Source: Spirulina subsalsa FACHB-351 (lineage in GTDB: Bacteria; Cyanobacteriota; Cyanobacteriia; Cyanobacteriales; Spirulinaceae). Taken from it: a DNA stretch of 39,807 nt. Of this stretch, positions 1 to 8,155 are shown in pieces (the stretch's first letter is position 1; each line of letters opens with the position of its first letter). Where the stretch lies: contig NZ_JAIHOM010000043.1 in NCBI RefSeq assembly GCF_026130165.1, positions 1-39,807 of the forward strand, read 5' to 3'. A model generated the notes under the pieces. It saw only the letters and a program-made list of their open reading frames with translations, did no database searches and was not told where the DNA came from. The translations under genes and the position numbers were made by a program.

Positions 1-30
1 GCTCCCCCGCTCCCCTGCTCCCCTGCTCCC
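1..30. repeat. Short tandem GC-rich repeat (STRR-like)
   Basis: About three copies of a 10-base unit related to CTCCCCTGCT at the very edge of the window, directly after the stop codon of the response regulator. The same unit on the other strand makes up 11341-11383. Such short tandem repeats are common between genes in filamentous cyanobacteria. No coding function is visible. Confidence 0.6.
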
Positions 31-695
31 TAATCGACGAGATAGTGCTTCAGGGCAAAGCGTACTAATTCAGCCCGGTTGTTGGTGTCGGTTTTCCGTA
101 ACAAACTACTGACGTATTTTTCAATGGTGCGGGGACTCAAGTGTAGTTGGTTGCCAATTTCTGGGTTGGAGAGTCCGGTGGTGAGGAGTTCTAGGACTTC
201 TTGCTCTCGCTTGGTGAGAGTGGGGGTTTGACGTTCTGGGGAGGGGGGACTTTCTACAACGGAGACGGAAACCCCCTCTCCGGTGCTGTCGGGGCCTGAA
301 AAGCGCAGTTCGGATTGCACGATTTGCGATCGCTCTAATAAACTGCGAATCACCGCGCCTAATTCTTCCATTTCAAAGGGTTTAGGTAAGTACAGATCAC
401 AGCCCACTTGATAGCCGCGAATTCGTTCCTCTGTACTATTGCGCTCGGTGAGAAAAATCACGGGGAGTAAGCGAAATTCAGGACGGTGGCGTACTTGTTT
501 CACTAACTCATAGCCATCTTTCCGAGGCATTTTGATATCTGCCACCATTAAATGGGGATGATAGGTTTCTAGCAATAACAAGGCCTCGTGACCATCCTCA
601 GCCGTGATGACGGAATATCCTGACAATTCCAGATAATCACTAATTGCTAGACGGATGCCGGGGTTGTCATCTGCAACCAAGATTAATAAAGGCAT
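30..695 (-). CDS. Rre1/Ycf29-like NarL-family response regulator
   Basis: A 221-residue two-component response regulator. An N-terminal receiver domain (about 1-120) carries the acidic pair D9-D10, the phosphoacceptor D53 in VADIKMP and the conserved K105 in LPKPFE. A linker of about 35 residues leads to a LuxR/NarL-type helix-turn-helix (about 158-220; TKREQEVLELLTTGLSNPEI). The opening and the 'GCDLYLPKPFE' region look like the cyanobacterial and plastid Ycf29/Rre1 family. In cyanobacteria that regulator is linked to Hik2/Hik34 and to stress and redox gene control. The assignment is from memory of the family, so another NarL-type paralogue is possible. It is transcribed away from pgi's 3' end as a separate unit; no kinase gene is adjacent. 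Confidence 0.8.
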   Translation of the reverse strand: MPLLILVADDNPGIRLAISDYLELSGYSVITAEDGHEALLLLETYHPHLMVADIKMPRKDGYELVKQVRHRPEFRLLPVIFLTERNSTEERIRGYQVGCDLYLPKPFEMEELGAVIRSLLERSQIVQSELRFSGPDSTGEGVSVSVVESPPSPERQTPTLTKREQEVLELLTTGLSNPEIGNQLHLSPRTIEKYVSSLLRKTDTNNRAELVRFALKHYLVD

Positions 696-811
696 AGCAG
701 AGGGAGTACAGGCGAGTCTTAGGTGTTCATGCTCAGAGCCGATCGGGAAATCAGGGAGTCACTGATTCCCCGATCTGATGTTCTGAGAAAACTATTGAAT
801 ACAAACTCCCA

Positions 812-2398
812 TTACAACCGCGCAACAGTTAAGGTGGTGGGTTGACCTAAGTCCCCTTTGAGGACAATTTCCCGTTGATTGCTGTGTAAATGGCGGACAA
901 TCTTATAAATCGTTTCGATTTGTTCGGGAACCCCCATCTGCTGGGCAAGATCGGTTAGGGAGATGGGTTGGGGACTTTGTTGGACAACTTGCACCATTTG
1001 GCGCTGTAACGCTAAGACAGAAGCGGCGGCTTTTTTCCCGGCTTCTACACCGGGCTGATGGTAAGCATTGACGTTCACTAAATAGCCATATAAGCCAACG
1101 GCTCGGTCATAGAGGGCAATGAGTGCGCCGACAGTGCGGGGGTTGACTTCTGGGAGGGAAAGGGTGATTGACTCTCGTTTGTTCTCGTAGAGGGCTTGAC
1201 GAGTGCCTTGGAGTAATCCCGAGAGATAATCCCCACTGGTGATTCCGGCCTCAACTTCGATGGATTCCCCTTGACGATCGTTTAACACTTCAATGAAGGT
1301 GATAAAGAAGTTGGGGACTCCTTCTCGTAGTTGTTGGACGTAGGCGTGTTGGTCGGTGGATCCTTTGTTGCCGTAAACGGCAATCCCTTGATGAACAATA
1401 TGACCTTCTAGGTCTTTTTCTTTACCCAAGGATTCCATGACCAATTGCTGAAGATAGCGGCTAAACAGTAACAAACTATCTTTGTAGGGCAGGATAACCA
1501 TATCTTTTGCCCCTTTGCCGTTCCCGGCATAGTACCAAGCGAAGGCGAGGAGGGCGGCGGGATTGGTGGCGAGGTCGGGGCGACGGGTGGCGATATCCAT
1601 GAGTTTGGCGCCTTCGAGGATGGCATGGATATCAATGCCTTGGAGGGCGGCCGGGACTAGACCGACGGCGGACATTTCGGAGGTGCGACCTCCTACCCAG
1701 TCGTGCATGGGGAAGGTGGTGATCCACTGTTCGCTGTGGGCTATTTTTTCAAGCTGGCTATCATGTCCGGTAATGGCTACGGCATAGTCTCCGAATTTTA
1801 GGCCGCGTTTTTGGTAGGCGGCCTGGGCTTCAATCATACCGTTGCGGGTTTCGGGGGTGCCGCCGGATTTGGAAATGACGAGGACAAGGGTGCGGTCGAG
1901 GCGATCGCCAATTCGCCCTAAAGTGCGGTCAATCCCGGCGGGGTCGGTGTTATCAATGAAGTGAATGGCGAGGGGAGCGTTTTGGGGGGCGAGGGCATCG
2001 GCGATAAATTGGGGACCGAGGGCTGAACCTCCAATGCCAATCACGAGCAAATCGGTGAAGCGTTCCGCGTGAGGAGGGTGGATGCTTCCTGAGTGAATTT
2101 GTTGGGTGAAGGTATCAATCTGGGCGAGGGTTTCGACGATTTCCTGTTTTAAGTCGGGACTGGGGGCGAGGTCAGGGTTACGCAGCCAGTAGTGACCGAC
2201 CTGGCGGTTTTCGTCGGGATTGGCGATCGCACCCGCTTCCAAGTCTGCCATCTGTTGAAACGCCCGCTCAAATTTGGGCAACATGGCCTTGAGAAAAAAA
2301 TCATCAAACCCAATGCGGCTGATGTCTAAGTAAAACCCTAAATTTTCGTCGTAATAGAGCCAATCCTGATAACGTTGCCAGAGATCCGTAGAATTCAT
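812..2398 (-). CDS. pgi: Glucose-6-phosphate isomerase
   Basis: Interconverts glucose 6-phosphate and fructose 6-phosphate in the cytoplasm, feeding glycolysis, the oxidative pentose phosphate route and glycogen turnover. The 528-residue protein is full length for the cyanobacterial form. It shows the first SIS-domain phosphate loop [10 protein letters not shown] (120-129), SKSGGTPET (176-184), the signature [12 protein letters not shown] (235-246), the likely catalytic base region [10 protein letters not shown] (E322), and H351 in [10 protein letters not shown]. It starts at an ATG with no strong Shine-Dalgarno. It appears monocistronic; the next gene upstream on the same strand ends 200 bases away, with a small hairpin (2507-2526) in between. 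Confidence 0.97.
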   Translation of the reverse strand: MNSTDLWQRYQDWLYYDENLGFYLDISRIGFDDFFLKAMLPKFERAFQQMADLEAGAIANPDENRQVGHYWLRNPDLAPSPDLKQEIVETLAQIDTFTQQIHSGSIHPPHAERFTDLLVIGIGGSALGPQFIADALAPQNAPLAIHFIDNTDPAGIDRTLGRIGDRLDRTLVLVISKSGGTPETRNGMIEAQAAYQKRGLKFGDYAVAITGHDSQLEKIAHSEQWITTFPMHDWVGGRTSEMSAVGLVPAALQGIDIHAILEGAKLMDIATRRPDLATNPAALLAFAWYYAGNGKGAKDMVILPYKDSLLLFSRYLQQLVMESLGKEKDLEGHIVHQGIAVYGNKGSTDQHAYVQQLREGVPNFFITFIEVLNDRQGESIEVEAGITSGDYLSGLLQGTRQALYENKRESITLSLPEVNPRTVGALIALYDRAVGLYGYLVNVNAYHQPGVEAGKKAAASVLALQRQMVQVVQQSPQPISLTDLAQQMGVPEQIETIYKIVRHLHSNQREIVLKGDLGQPTTLTVARL

Positions 2399-2506
2399 AG
2401 TTTTATGTCCAACTTCGCTTCCTTTCGTCAGTTTAAGCTACGTTTTCTCCAATCAACCCTTACCGTTTACGAAGACGTTTACGAAGAAATGACGGGAGCG
2501 CTAAAG

Positions 2507-2526
2507 CCCCTGTTTTCCGGCAGGGG
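2507..2526. terminator. Small hairpin between the membrane-protein gene and pgi
   Basis: CCCCTG and CAGGGG form a 6-bp stem around an 8-base loop. On the minus strand it follows the small membrane-protein gene and is followed by CTTTAGC, without a good U run. It could be a weak terminator or simply an intergenic hairpin. Just before it lies a 12-base direct repeat (CGTTTACGAAGA). Confidence 0.3.
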
Positions 2527-2598
2527 AGGAAACCTAACTCGGCTTTCCTGGTAGCCTTGATGCTCTCTCCTGTATTGTACAACGCCGATGTTCTTTGA

Positions 2599-2766
2599 TT
2601 AGTCCCCAAAGCACCAACTAATAAACAGGGCAACCAGAATCAATAAGACCCAGCCTCCCACTTGGGGAATGAGGAGTTTAAGCAGGGCTAGGGGGGCGAT
2701 CGCCATGATTTGCGACACTAGCCAATTCGCCACCACTAAAACGGCAAGCATGAAGATGAGGGGCAT
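2599..2766 (-). CDS. Small two-helix membrane protein, unknown
   Basis: A 55-residue protein that is almost all hydrophobic. It has two predicted membrane segments (about 3-22 and 33-52) and ends in WCFGD. I chose the ATG at 2766 because GAGG lies 8 bases upstream on the minus strand. An upstream in-frame ATG at 2808 would add a charged leader, and a longer frame reaching 2952 would run into the thrC start. I do not recognise the family. It is divergent from thrC, with about 160 bases shared as the promoter region. Confidence 0.55.
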   Translation of the reverse strand: MPLIFMLAVLVVANWLVSQIMAIAPLALLKLLIPQVGGWVLLILVALFISWCFGD

Positions 2767-2928
2767 AGTCTTTTCCTCGGAAGTCACCTGTTCCACCTTA
2801 GCGAACATTTCACCCCCCCCATTTCTGTTTAATCCCGACAAAAAAAGTCGGGTATGTTTGACGGGGAAAATAACCTGTGTTACTATCAATCGAAATTGAC
2901 GAGATTGATTAGAGAGAGGCCGATTATT

Positions 2929-4242
2929 ATGACTCAGGCGATCGCAACCCAAGACCCCATCATCACTTCTGATTCCGCCACCTTCACCAAACTGGTATCC
3001 AAAGAAGGCGGCACAGAATACGATTTGCTACCGATCAACATCTGCGAAGAAACCTTTGCCCCCTTAGAAGTCGCTTACGACTACGACAAAATCCGCCATC
3101 AAGTGAGCCGGGAAACCATCGCCGCCGGTCCGAACTCCATCTGGCGCTATCGTCCTTTTCTGCCCGTGGCCACCGACAACGTGATTGATGTCGGCACAGG
3201 CATGACTCCCCTCGTCAAATCCACCCGTTTAGCCCGTCGCCTCGGTCTTAAGAACCTCTACATTAAGAACGACGCGGTGAATATGCCCACCCTGAGTTTT
3301 AAAGATCGAGTCGTTTCCGTCGCCCTCTCCCGCGCTAGAGAATTTGGGTTCTCCACCGTCTCCTGTGCTAGTACCGGAAACCTCGCCAACTCCACAGCCG
3401 CGATCGCCGCCCACGCGGGTCTAGAATGTTGTGTCTTCATCCCCTCGGATCTCGAAGCCGGAAAAGTCCTCGGCACCCTAATTTATAACCCCACCGTTAT
3501 GGCCGTGAAAGGCAATTATGACCAAGTGAATCGCCTTTGTTCCGAAGTCGCCAACACCTACGGCTGGGGCTTTGTGAACATCAACCTCCGCCCCTACTAC
3601 TCCGAAGGCTCCAAAACCCTCGGCTTTGAAGTGGCCGAACAACTAGGCTGGAAACTCCCCGATCACATCGTCGCCCCCATCGCCTCCGGTTCCCTCTTCA
3701 CCAAAATCTACAAAGGCTTCCAAGAATTCGTCAAAGTGGGCTTAGTGCAAGATAAACCCGTGCGTTGTAGTGGCGCCCAAGCCGAAGGCTGTTCCCCCGT
3801 TGCCCAAGCCTTCAAAGACGGACGGGATTTTATCGCCCCCGTCAAACCCAACACCATCGCCAAATCCATCGCCATCGGCAACCCAGCCGACGGGGTATAT
3901 GCCCTTGAACTCGCCCACAAAACAGGCGGGAACATAGAATCCGCCACCGATGCGGAAATCATCGAAGGGATTAAACTCTTAGCGGAAACCGAGGGCATTT
4001 TCACCGAAACCGCCGGGGGAACCACCATTGCGGTGCTGAAAAAACTGGTGGAAGCGGGCAAAATTGACCCCGATGAAACCACCGTTGTTTACATCACAGG
4101 CAACGGCTTAAAGACTCAAGAAGCCGTGCAAGGTTACATCAGCGAACCCCTCACCATTGAGGCGAAACTGGACAGTTTTGAGCGGGCTTGGGAACGCGCC
4201 CAAACCCTTGAGCGCTTAGATTGGCAACAGGTGTTAGTGTAA
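2929..4242 (+). CDS. thrC: Threonine synthase
   Basis: PLP-dependent fold-type II enzyme converting O-phospho-L-homoserine to L-threonine and phosphate. From the ATG at 2929 the protein has 437 residues, normal for the cyanobacterial form. A purine-rich GAGAGAGG lies upstream, and the in-frame start at 2854 would add an unrelated leader. The PLP-binding lysine is K125 in PTLSFKDR; the phosphate-binding region includes STGNLANS, and SGSLFTK and ITGNGLKT follow. A hairpin lies just downstream (4263-4289). The next gene on the same strand, a MoaD/ThiS-like sulfur carrier, starts 217 bases later. From memory this adjacency recurs in other cyanobacteria, hinting at a shared role in sulfur or amino-acid chemistry; that link is inference. 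Confidence 0.95.
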   Translation: MTQAIATQDPIITSDSATFTKLVSKEGGTEYDLLPINICEETFAPLEVAYDYDKIRHQVSRETIAAGPNSIWRYRPFLPVATDNVIDVGTGMTPLVKSTRLARRLGLKNLYIKNDAVNMPTLSFKDRVVSVALSRAREFGFSTVSCASTGNLANSTAAIAAHAGLECCVFIPSDLEAGKVLGTLIYNPTVMAVKGNYDQVNRLCSEVANTYGWGFVNINLRPYYSEGSKTLGFEVAEQLGWKLPDHIVAPIASGSLFTKIYKGFQEFVKVGLVQDKPVRCSGAQAEGCSPVAQAFKDGRDFIAPVKPNTIAKSIAIGNPADGVYALELAHKTGGNIESATDAEIIEGIKLLAETEGIFTETAGGTTIAVLKKLVEAGKIDPDETTVVYITGNGLKTQEAVQGYISEPLTIEAKLDSFERAWERAQTLERLDWQQVLV

Positions 4243-4262
4243 GACAACATCAGGAATCCCCC

Positions 4263-4289
4263 GTGGGGTGCTTTTTCAGCCACCCCCAC
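4263..4289 (+). terminator. Hairpin after thrC
   Basis: GTGGGGTG pairs with CACCCCCAC with one bulge, around a loop containing CTTTTT. Its position 21 bases after the thrC stop suits a transcription end, but the T run is inside the loop rather than after the stem. Confidence 0.4.
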
Positions 4290-4336
4290 TTAGGTTTTAG
4301 TGATGTGTTTCACCCAAAATCTTGGACTGGGAATAG

Positions 4337-4366
4337 TTGACTACTCCCTGCTCTAAAGAGACGGGG
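4337..4366 (-). other. IS200/IS605 right-end-like hairpin (solo)
   Basis: On the minus strand this reads CCCCGTCTCTTTAGAGCAGG followed by GAGTAGTCAA. The compact hairpin with a TTTAG loop ending in GTCAA resembles the terminal hairpin and guide-proximal end of IS200/IS605 TnpB elements (compare 30010-30041, next to a real tnpB remnant). No tnpB gene lies beside it, so it would be a scar. Assignment by resemblance only. Confidence 0.35.
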
Positions 4367-4405
4367 CTACCAAGCTCCCGAGTTTTTTTCGTGTTAATGT
4401 AAAAT

Positions 4406-4436
4406 GTTGGGTTGCACTGCGTTTCACCCAACCTAC
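4406..4436 (+). repeat. GTTGGGTT...ACCCAACCTAC palindromic repeat
   Basis: GTTGGGTTGCACTGCGTTTC followed by ACCCAACCTAC: the arms GTTGGGT and ACCCAAC pair. It is one member of a hairpin family that also occurs at 5326-5369 (reversed) and three times in tandem at 6963-7122. It sits 24 bases before the MoaD-like start codon, so it lies in the leader or promoter of that gene. Confidence 0.7.
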
Positions 4437-4459
4437 AATTCTCTTAATTAACAAGAACG

Positions 4460-4735
4460 ATGGCCGTAAAAGTATTAGTTCCAACTACCCTGCAAAAATT
4501 CACCAACAATCAAGCCGTTATTGAAGCCACAGCCAGTAACATCACAGAACTGATTGAGGCACTCGAACAAGACTCCCCCGGCATTAAGGGCCGCATTTGT
4601 GATGAAAGCGGGAAAATTCGCCGCTTCCTCAACTTCTACGTGAATAGTGAAGATATTCGCTTTTTAGAAAATATGGACACTCCTCTGAGTGATGGAGATG
4701 AAGTCAGTATCGTGCCTGCGGTGGCAGGAGGTTAG
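4460..4735 (+). CDS. MoaD/ThiS/CysO-family sulfur-carrier protein
   Basis: A 91-residue protein with the beta-grasp pattern of small sulfur carriers and the diagnostic C-terminal Gly-Gly (VPAVAGG; G90-G91). In this superfamily the tail is adenylated by an E1-like enzyme and converted to a thiocarboxylate that donates sulfur. MoaD serves molybdopterin, ThiS thiamine, CysO cysteine. No moaE or thi gene is nearby. The neighbour is thrC, a PLP fold-II enzyme of the same structural class as CysM, the partner of CysO. A JAMM peptidase resembling Mec lies 3.4 kb away (8156-8671). This argues for a CysO-like amino-acid role rather than molybdopterin synthesis; it is inference from context. Confidence 0.85.
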   Translation: MAVKVLVPTTLQKFTNNQAVIEATASNITELIEALEQDSPGIKGRICDESGKIRRFLNFYVNSEDIRFLENMDTPLSDGDEVSIVPAVAGG

Positions 4736-4750
4736 CTAACCGTTGAGAAG

Positions 4751-4782
4751 TCCCGCGCTCTCCCGATAGGGGAGCGTCGGGA
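4751..4782 (+). terminator. Strong hairpin after the sulfur-carrier gene
   Basis: TCCCG plus CGCTCTCC pairs with GGGGAGCG plus CGGGA around a GATA loop, giving about 13 base pairs with one bulge. It starts 16 bases after the stop codon and could act as a terminator, although no T run follows. Its flanks (GAAG before, AGGATGTCAC after) also resemble the right-end hairpin of IS200/IS605 elements in the plus orientation, so it may be a recruited transposon end. Confidence 0.55.
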
Positions 4783-4879
4783 GGATGTCACATTTTATCC
4801 GGGGGGTGGGTTCTCGCTCACCCCCTGATCTTTTAAAATGGGTATCAGTTCAAGCAAACTTACCCCCGGAATAGGAATT

Positions 4880-5311
4880 ATGGCAGAAGAGCAAGAAAAG
4901 GCAGCCGCGAAGAAACCCCCAAAGAAAGAAAAACCCCCCGCCGTTGAAGATAAGCCTTTTGGGGAGTTTATGGAACAACATTTTACCCCTGCGTTACAAG
5001 CGGCTTTTGCCAAACAAGGGATTGAAAATGTCGAACTGGCTTTTGAGAATAAGCCTCTCCCCAAAAGCTTTGGTGTTCAGGAGTCTTGCTGGCAGGTTGA
5101 GGGAAAATGGCAAAAAGGCGATCGCCAGTTTAACCTATACTATTTTGATGAAAGTATCACCGGAGCTAAGGGTTTTTCGTCCAGCACCTATGGCAAACCC
5201 CCCAGCACCCTAGAATCCTTTATGATTGATGAACGGAAAGTTACCTTAGATTTGATGGTGTTGTACACACTCCAACGCCTCAATGGAGAAAAGTGGCTAG
5301 GACGGAATTAA
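4880..5311 (+). CDS. DUF2996 family protein
   Basis: A 143-residue soluble protein from the ATG at 4880. The first 30 residues are Lys/Ala/Glu/Pro-rich and probably disordered (EEQEKAAAKKPPKKEKPP). A compact domain follows, with the QGIENVELAFENKPLP stretch and a W-x-V-x-G-x-W beta pattern typical of DUF2996. That family is confined to cyanobacteria and plants; its biochemical role is not known to me. An in-frame start at 4838 would add 14 residues but has no convincing ribosome site, whereas AGGA precedes 4880. It is probably its own unit: a hairpin separates it from the sulfur-carrier gene and a palindromic repeat follows it. Confidence 0.75.
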   Translation: MAEEQEKAAAKKPPKKEKPPAVEDKPFGEFMEQHFTPALQAAFAKQGIENVELAFENKPLPKSFGVQESCWQVEGKWQKGDRQFNLYYFDESITGAKGFSSSTYGKPPSTLESFMIDERKVTLDLMVLYTLQRLNGEKWLGRN

Positions 5312-5325
5312 GGTAAACTGGGCTA

Positions 5326-5369
5326 GTTGGGTGTAGGTTGGGTGGAGCAAGCGCAAAACCCAACACCCC
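5326..5369 (-). repeat. Reverse copy of the GTTGGGTT palindromic repeat
   Basis: Contains GTAGGTTGGGT and ACCCAAC, the reverse complement arrangement of the element at 4406-4436. The arms can pair, and CCCCTTTT follows, so it may double as a terminator for the DUF2996 gene. Confidence 0.6.
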
Positions 5370-5435
5370 TTTTAACAGCTTAAGCCTAGGTGCATGGTGT
5401 CAAGTCCTAGATATAGCGTTCAATAAAATGGAAAT

Positions 5436-6789
5436 ATGTATATCGAAAATATTTCACTATCGAATTATCGAGGCTTTGCAGAACTATCTTTAGATATACC
5501 TCAAGATTTATGTGTTTTGATTGGGGTTAATGGTTCAGGAAAATCTACAATTTTAGAGGCAATTAGTATTTTATTGGAGCTATTTACCGCCACATTAACG
5601 AAAGAAACCATTCAGCAGAAACTGTCATTTGATGATATTTCATTTGGTCAAAAAGCAACCAATTTAGCCATTACAAGTGTGATTGATTATAAAGATAATA
5701 AATCAAAAAAAAAAGTGGCATCTTTCAGTTAGTTCCAAAATAGAACAGGACATCCTTTCTAATACCCCAGAGCTTAGGGAATTATTTAATCCATCTAAGT
5801 TAGCTTATCCTCCGATTATTTTATACTACAAATCAAGCCGAAATTCTGTATCATCTCAACGAAATAAACCAGAAGTTGAACATTGTCCATTTCCATCTAA
5901 TCCTAATTTTCCACTTAAGCCTAATCTATTCCCTAAAAGTAGTTTTGACATTTGGTTAAGTCAAGTATATCAAAATAACTTGATGCCAAGTCTTTTTATT
6001 TATGAAGATTTTGCCCACTGGTTTAAGGCACAAGAAGATTATGAAAATGAGCAGAAAGTACGAAACGATAAAAATTACATCAATCGCTCTTTAATGTTTG
6101 TTCGCCAAGCTTTGGAAATGTTTTTAAGGGGTTTATCTGGCACTCATTTTTCCGGTTTGCGTGTTGTCCGTTCTCAAAGCATAGAAGAAATTGGCTTTAC
6201 AGAACCTGTGATTGCTCATTCCCTCGTGATTACTAAAAATGGGATTGATTTGAAAGTTGAACAGCTTTCTGATGGTGAAAGAATGTGTCTGGTGATGGTG
6301 GGAGATATTGCCAGACGTTTAGTAATTGCGAATCGTGATTTTGAGGGAAATCCTCTGGAAGGCAAGGGAGTTATTCTGATTGATGAAATTGAATCCCATT
6401 TACATCCCCAATGGCAACGGGAAATTATCCCCAGTTTACAAAAAACTTTCCCCAATTGCCAGTTTATTGTTACCACCCACTCGCCTCAAGTTTTAAGCAA
6501 AGTCAAGAAAGAAAATATTCGTATCTTAGAAGATGGCACTGTTTGTCCGGCGGATAGTTTTACTTATGGCAGAGATAGCAATTCCATTTTGTCAGAATTA
6601 ATGAATGTTACAGAGCGACCTTTTGAAATCAAAGAAGAATTAAATCAATGTTTTAATTTAATTGACGAAATGAACCTAGATGAGGCAAAATCAAAGCTTA
6701 AAGAACTGGCGCAACGTTTAGGAGAGAAGGATTCAGAAATTGTGCGTGCTTATACGCTGATGGACTTTTTGGAAAGGATTCAGGACTGA
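5436..6789 (+). pseudogene. PtuA-type Septu ATPase, frameshifted at an A10 run
   Basis: AAA/SMC-like ATPase of the Septu anti-phage type (PtuA). The 5' part (5436-5732) carries the N-terminal strand and Walker A GVNGSGKST (30-38). The 3' part is read one base shifted and ends at 6789. It carries the signature-like QLSDGERMCLVMVGD, Walker B VILIDEIESHLHPQWQ and the switch histidine in TTHSPQVLS. The switch lies in ten consecutive A at 5705-5714: with nine A the reading becomes ...SKKKWHL... and gives one protein of about 450 residues. This may be a true mutation, a sequencing error in the homopolymer, or rescue by polymerase slippage. Base use is clearly more AT-rich than the neighbours, as expected for a transferred defence gene. 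The following frame is a PtuB-like start, which supports the Septu call. Confidence 0.75.
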
Positions 6790-6792
6790 AGA

Positions 6793-6903
6793 ATGAAGCA
6801 AATTCATAAACAAAGTGAACCTAAATCATTAACAGAGTATCGTAAAAAAATCAATGCAACCTATGACGATTATCCCCATAAAGATGATTTACGACTCAGA
6901 TAG
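6793..6903 (+). pseudogene. Truncated PtuB-like HNH nuclease, first 36 codons
   Basis: A 36-codon frame starting 3 bases after the ATPase stop. It begins MKQIHKQSEPKSLTEYRK, contains NATYDDYP, and reaches KDDLRLR before a TAG. From memory this matches the N-terminus of the PtuB/retron-associated HNH family (TIGR02646-like), which normally continues into an EQG..CCYC zinc/HNH region. All catalytic residues are therefore missing. The break falls a few bases before a CGCTATAT motif at 6907, and about 60 bases before a 3 x 60 bp hairpin repeat, so an insertion/deletion event at the repeat is likely. The module cannot encode a complete Septu system. Confidence 0.65.
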
Positions 6904-6962
6904 GTTCGCTATATACTATGGCGTGTTTAGATGAGGGCTTTATCGGTTTTCTATAGGCGTGA

Positions 6963-7122
6963 TTTGTTGGGTTGCGCTGGCGCTTCACCCAACCTACGGA
7001 TGGCGAAACAATTATCAATTATTTTGTTGGGTTGCGCGATCGCTTCACCCAACCTACGGATGGCGAAACAATTATCAATTATTTTGTTGGGTTGCGCTGG
7101 CACTTCACCCAACCTACGGATG
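6963..7122 (+). repeat. Three 60-bp tandem repeats with hairpin core
   Basis: Units start at 6963, 7023 and 7083 (the last partial) with an exact 60-base period. Each has a palindromic core from GTTGGGTTGCGC to TTCACCCAAC and then CTACGGATG; the first two continue with GCGAAACAATTATCAATTAT. The middle unit differs at the loop so that it contains GCGATCGC. The whole region from 6904 to 7340 has no convincing gene. Apparent small frames across the repeats are products of the repeat itself. Confidence 0.85.
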
Positions 7123-7340
7123 ATATTTTGAGCGGCAAGATTGAAAGGTTTCCTAGAGTTGGGGAGTGAGTGAACTTGGATTGAGGGAGAATTCCTCGCG
7201 CTCTGGAGCGGACGATTCCCTTAAACTGGTGCTAGAATCGAAAAGCCAACAGGCTTACAAGTCCCGAGGGGACAGAGTTTAAGGTTCTGGTCTTGAGGGT
7301 GCTTGTTTGGGGTTGGCTGGGTCGTTTTGGAGTAATTGGG

Positions 7341-8135
7341 ATGAAGCAAGGTTTGATGAAACGGCAAAGGTTTTGGCCTCTCATGTGTTCGGCGCTGTTA
7401 AGTGCGAGTCTGACGGTGGGAGTGGCAACGGTGGCACAAGCACAGTCGGCAAACTCCGCCCCGGGTGAGTTAACGAGTTGGTTGGAGTCTCTGGAAACGG
7501 CAGCGAATCAGCAAGATTTGGAGAGGGTTGAGAATTTTTACAGTGCGGATTTTGCTACGTCGGATAATGTGGGACGTGAGGCGTTTTTCCAAGGACTAAA
7601 CCACTTGTGGGAACGGTTTGCTCAGGTGAACTATACTACGCGGCTGGAGTCTTGGCGGCAAGAGGGGGATCTGTGGGTGGTGGAGACGGTGACGGAAATC
7701 ACGGGAACTCAACCTTTGGCGAGTCGTTCGGTGAAAATGGCCTCAACGGTGCGATCGCTCCAATATGTCCGCAATCAGCAAATTGTCCGCCAAGATATTC
7801 TCTCAGAACGCACGGAAATGTTAGTGGGTGATAATCCCCCGCAAGTGGATGTCCGCTTACCGGAACGGGTGAAACCGGGGGAACGGTTTAATTTTGATGT
7901 GATTGTGCAGGAACCTCTGGGGGGTGAACTCCTGTTAGGGGGTGCGATGAATGAGAAGGTGATGGGCGATCGCTATTTAAATCCCGGAGATTTTGATCTA
8001 GAACTGTTACAAGCGGGAGGGCTGTTTAAGGTGGGACGCGCTCCCCAACAAACGGAACCCCATTGGTTATCGGCGATTCTCATTCGTAATGATGGCATGA
8101 CCATTATCACCCAACGTTTACGGGTCGAAAATTAG
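7341..8135 (+). CDS. Exported SnoaL/NTF2-like protein
   Basis: From the ATG at 7341 (GGAG upstream) the protein has 264 residues and a signal peptide: basic start, hydrophobic core around residues 17-30, cleavage near AQAQS. Residues of roughly 45-160 (SWLESLETAANQQDLERVE, then alternating strands ending in RQDILSERTEML) fit a nuclear-transport-factor-2/SnoaL cone fold. The C-terminal third (PPQVDVRLPERVKPGERFNF) looks like a small beta-sandwich. No catalytic residues are obvious. Likely periplasmic. An upstream in-frame start at 7293 would spoil the signal peptide. No operon partners: the next gene is convergent. Function unknown. Confidence 0.7.
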   Translation: MKQGLMKRQRFWPLMCSALLSASLTVGVATVAQAQSANSAPGELTSWLESLETAANQQDLERVENFYSADFATSDNVGREAFFQGLNHLWERFAQVNYTTRLESWRQEGDLWVVETVTEITGTQPLASRSVKMASTVRSLQYVRNQQIVRQDILSERTEMLVGDNPPQVDVRLPERVKPGERFNFDVIVQEPLGGELLLGGAMNEKVMGDRYLNPGDFDLELLQAGGLFKVGRAPQQTEPHWLSAILIRNDGMTIITQRLRVEN

Positions 8136-8155
8136 GATTAGGGGGGTGTAGGGGG

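Noticed and set aside
4460-4735. MoaD of molybdopterin synthase
   Set aside because: Not excluded, but no moaE or other moa gene is near and the thrC neighbour is hard to explain; kept as a sulfur carrier without a gene symbol.
5436-6903. Retron with PtuAB effectors
   Set aside because: No reverse transcriptase or msr/msd-like DNA near the ATPase; the upstream neighbour is the DUF2996 gene.
6963-7122. CRISPR array
   Set aside because: Only three units, and the 'spacers' are identical; this is a tandem repeat, not repeat-spacer structure. No cas genes, and the Cas4-like nuclease at 10467-11276 stands alone.
6931-7169. Two overlapping frames across the 60-bp repeats
   Set aside because: Their repeated peptides simply reflect the DNA repeat; no ribosome site and no stable composition.
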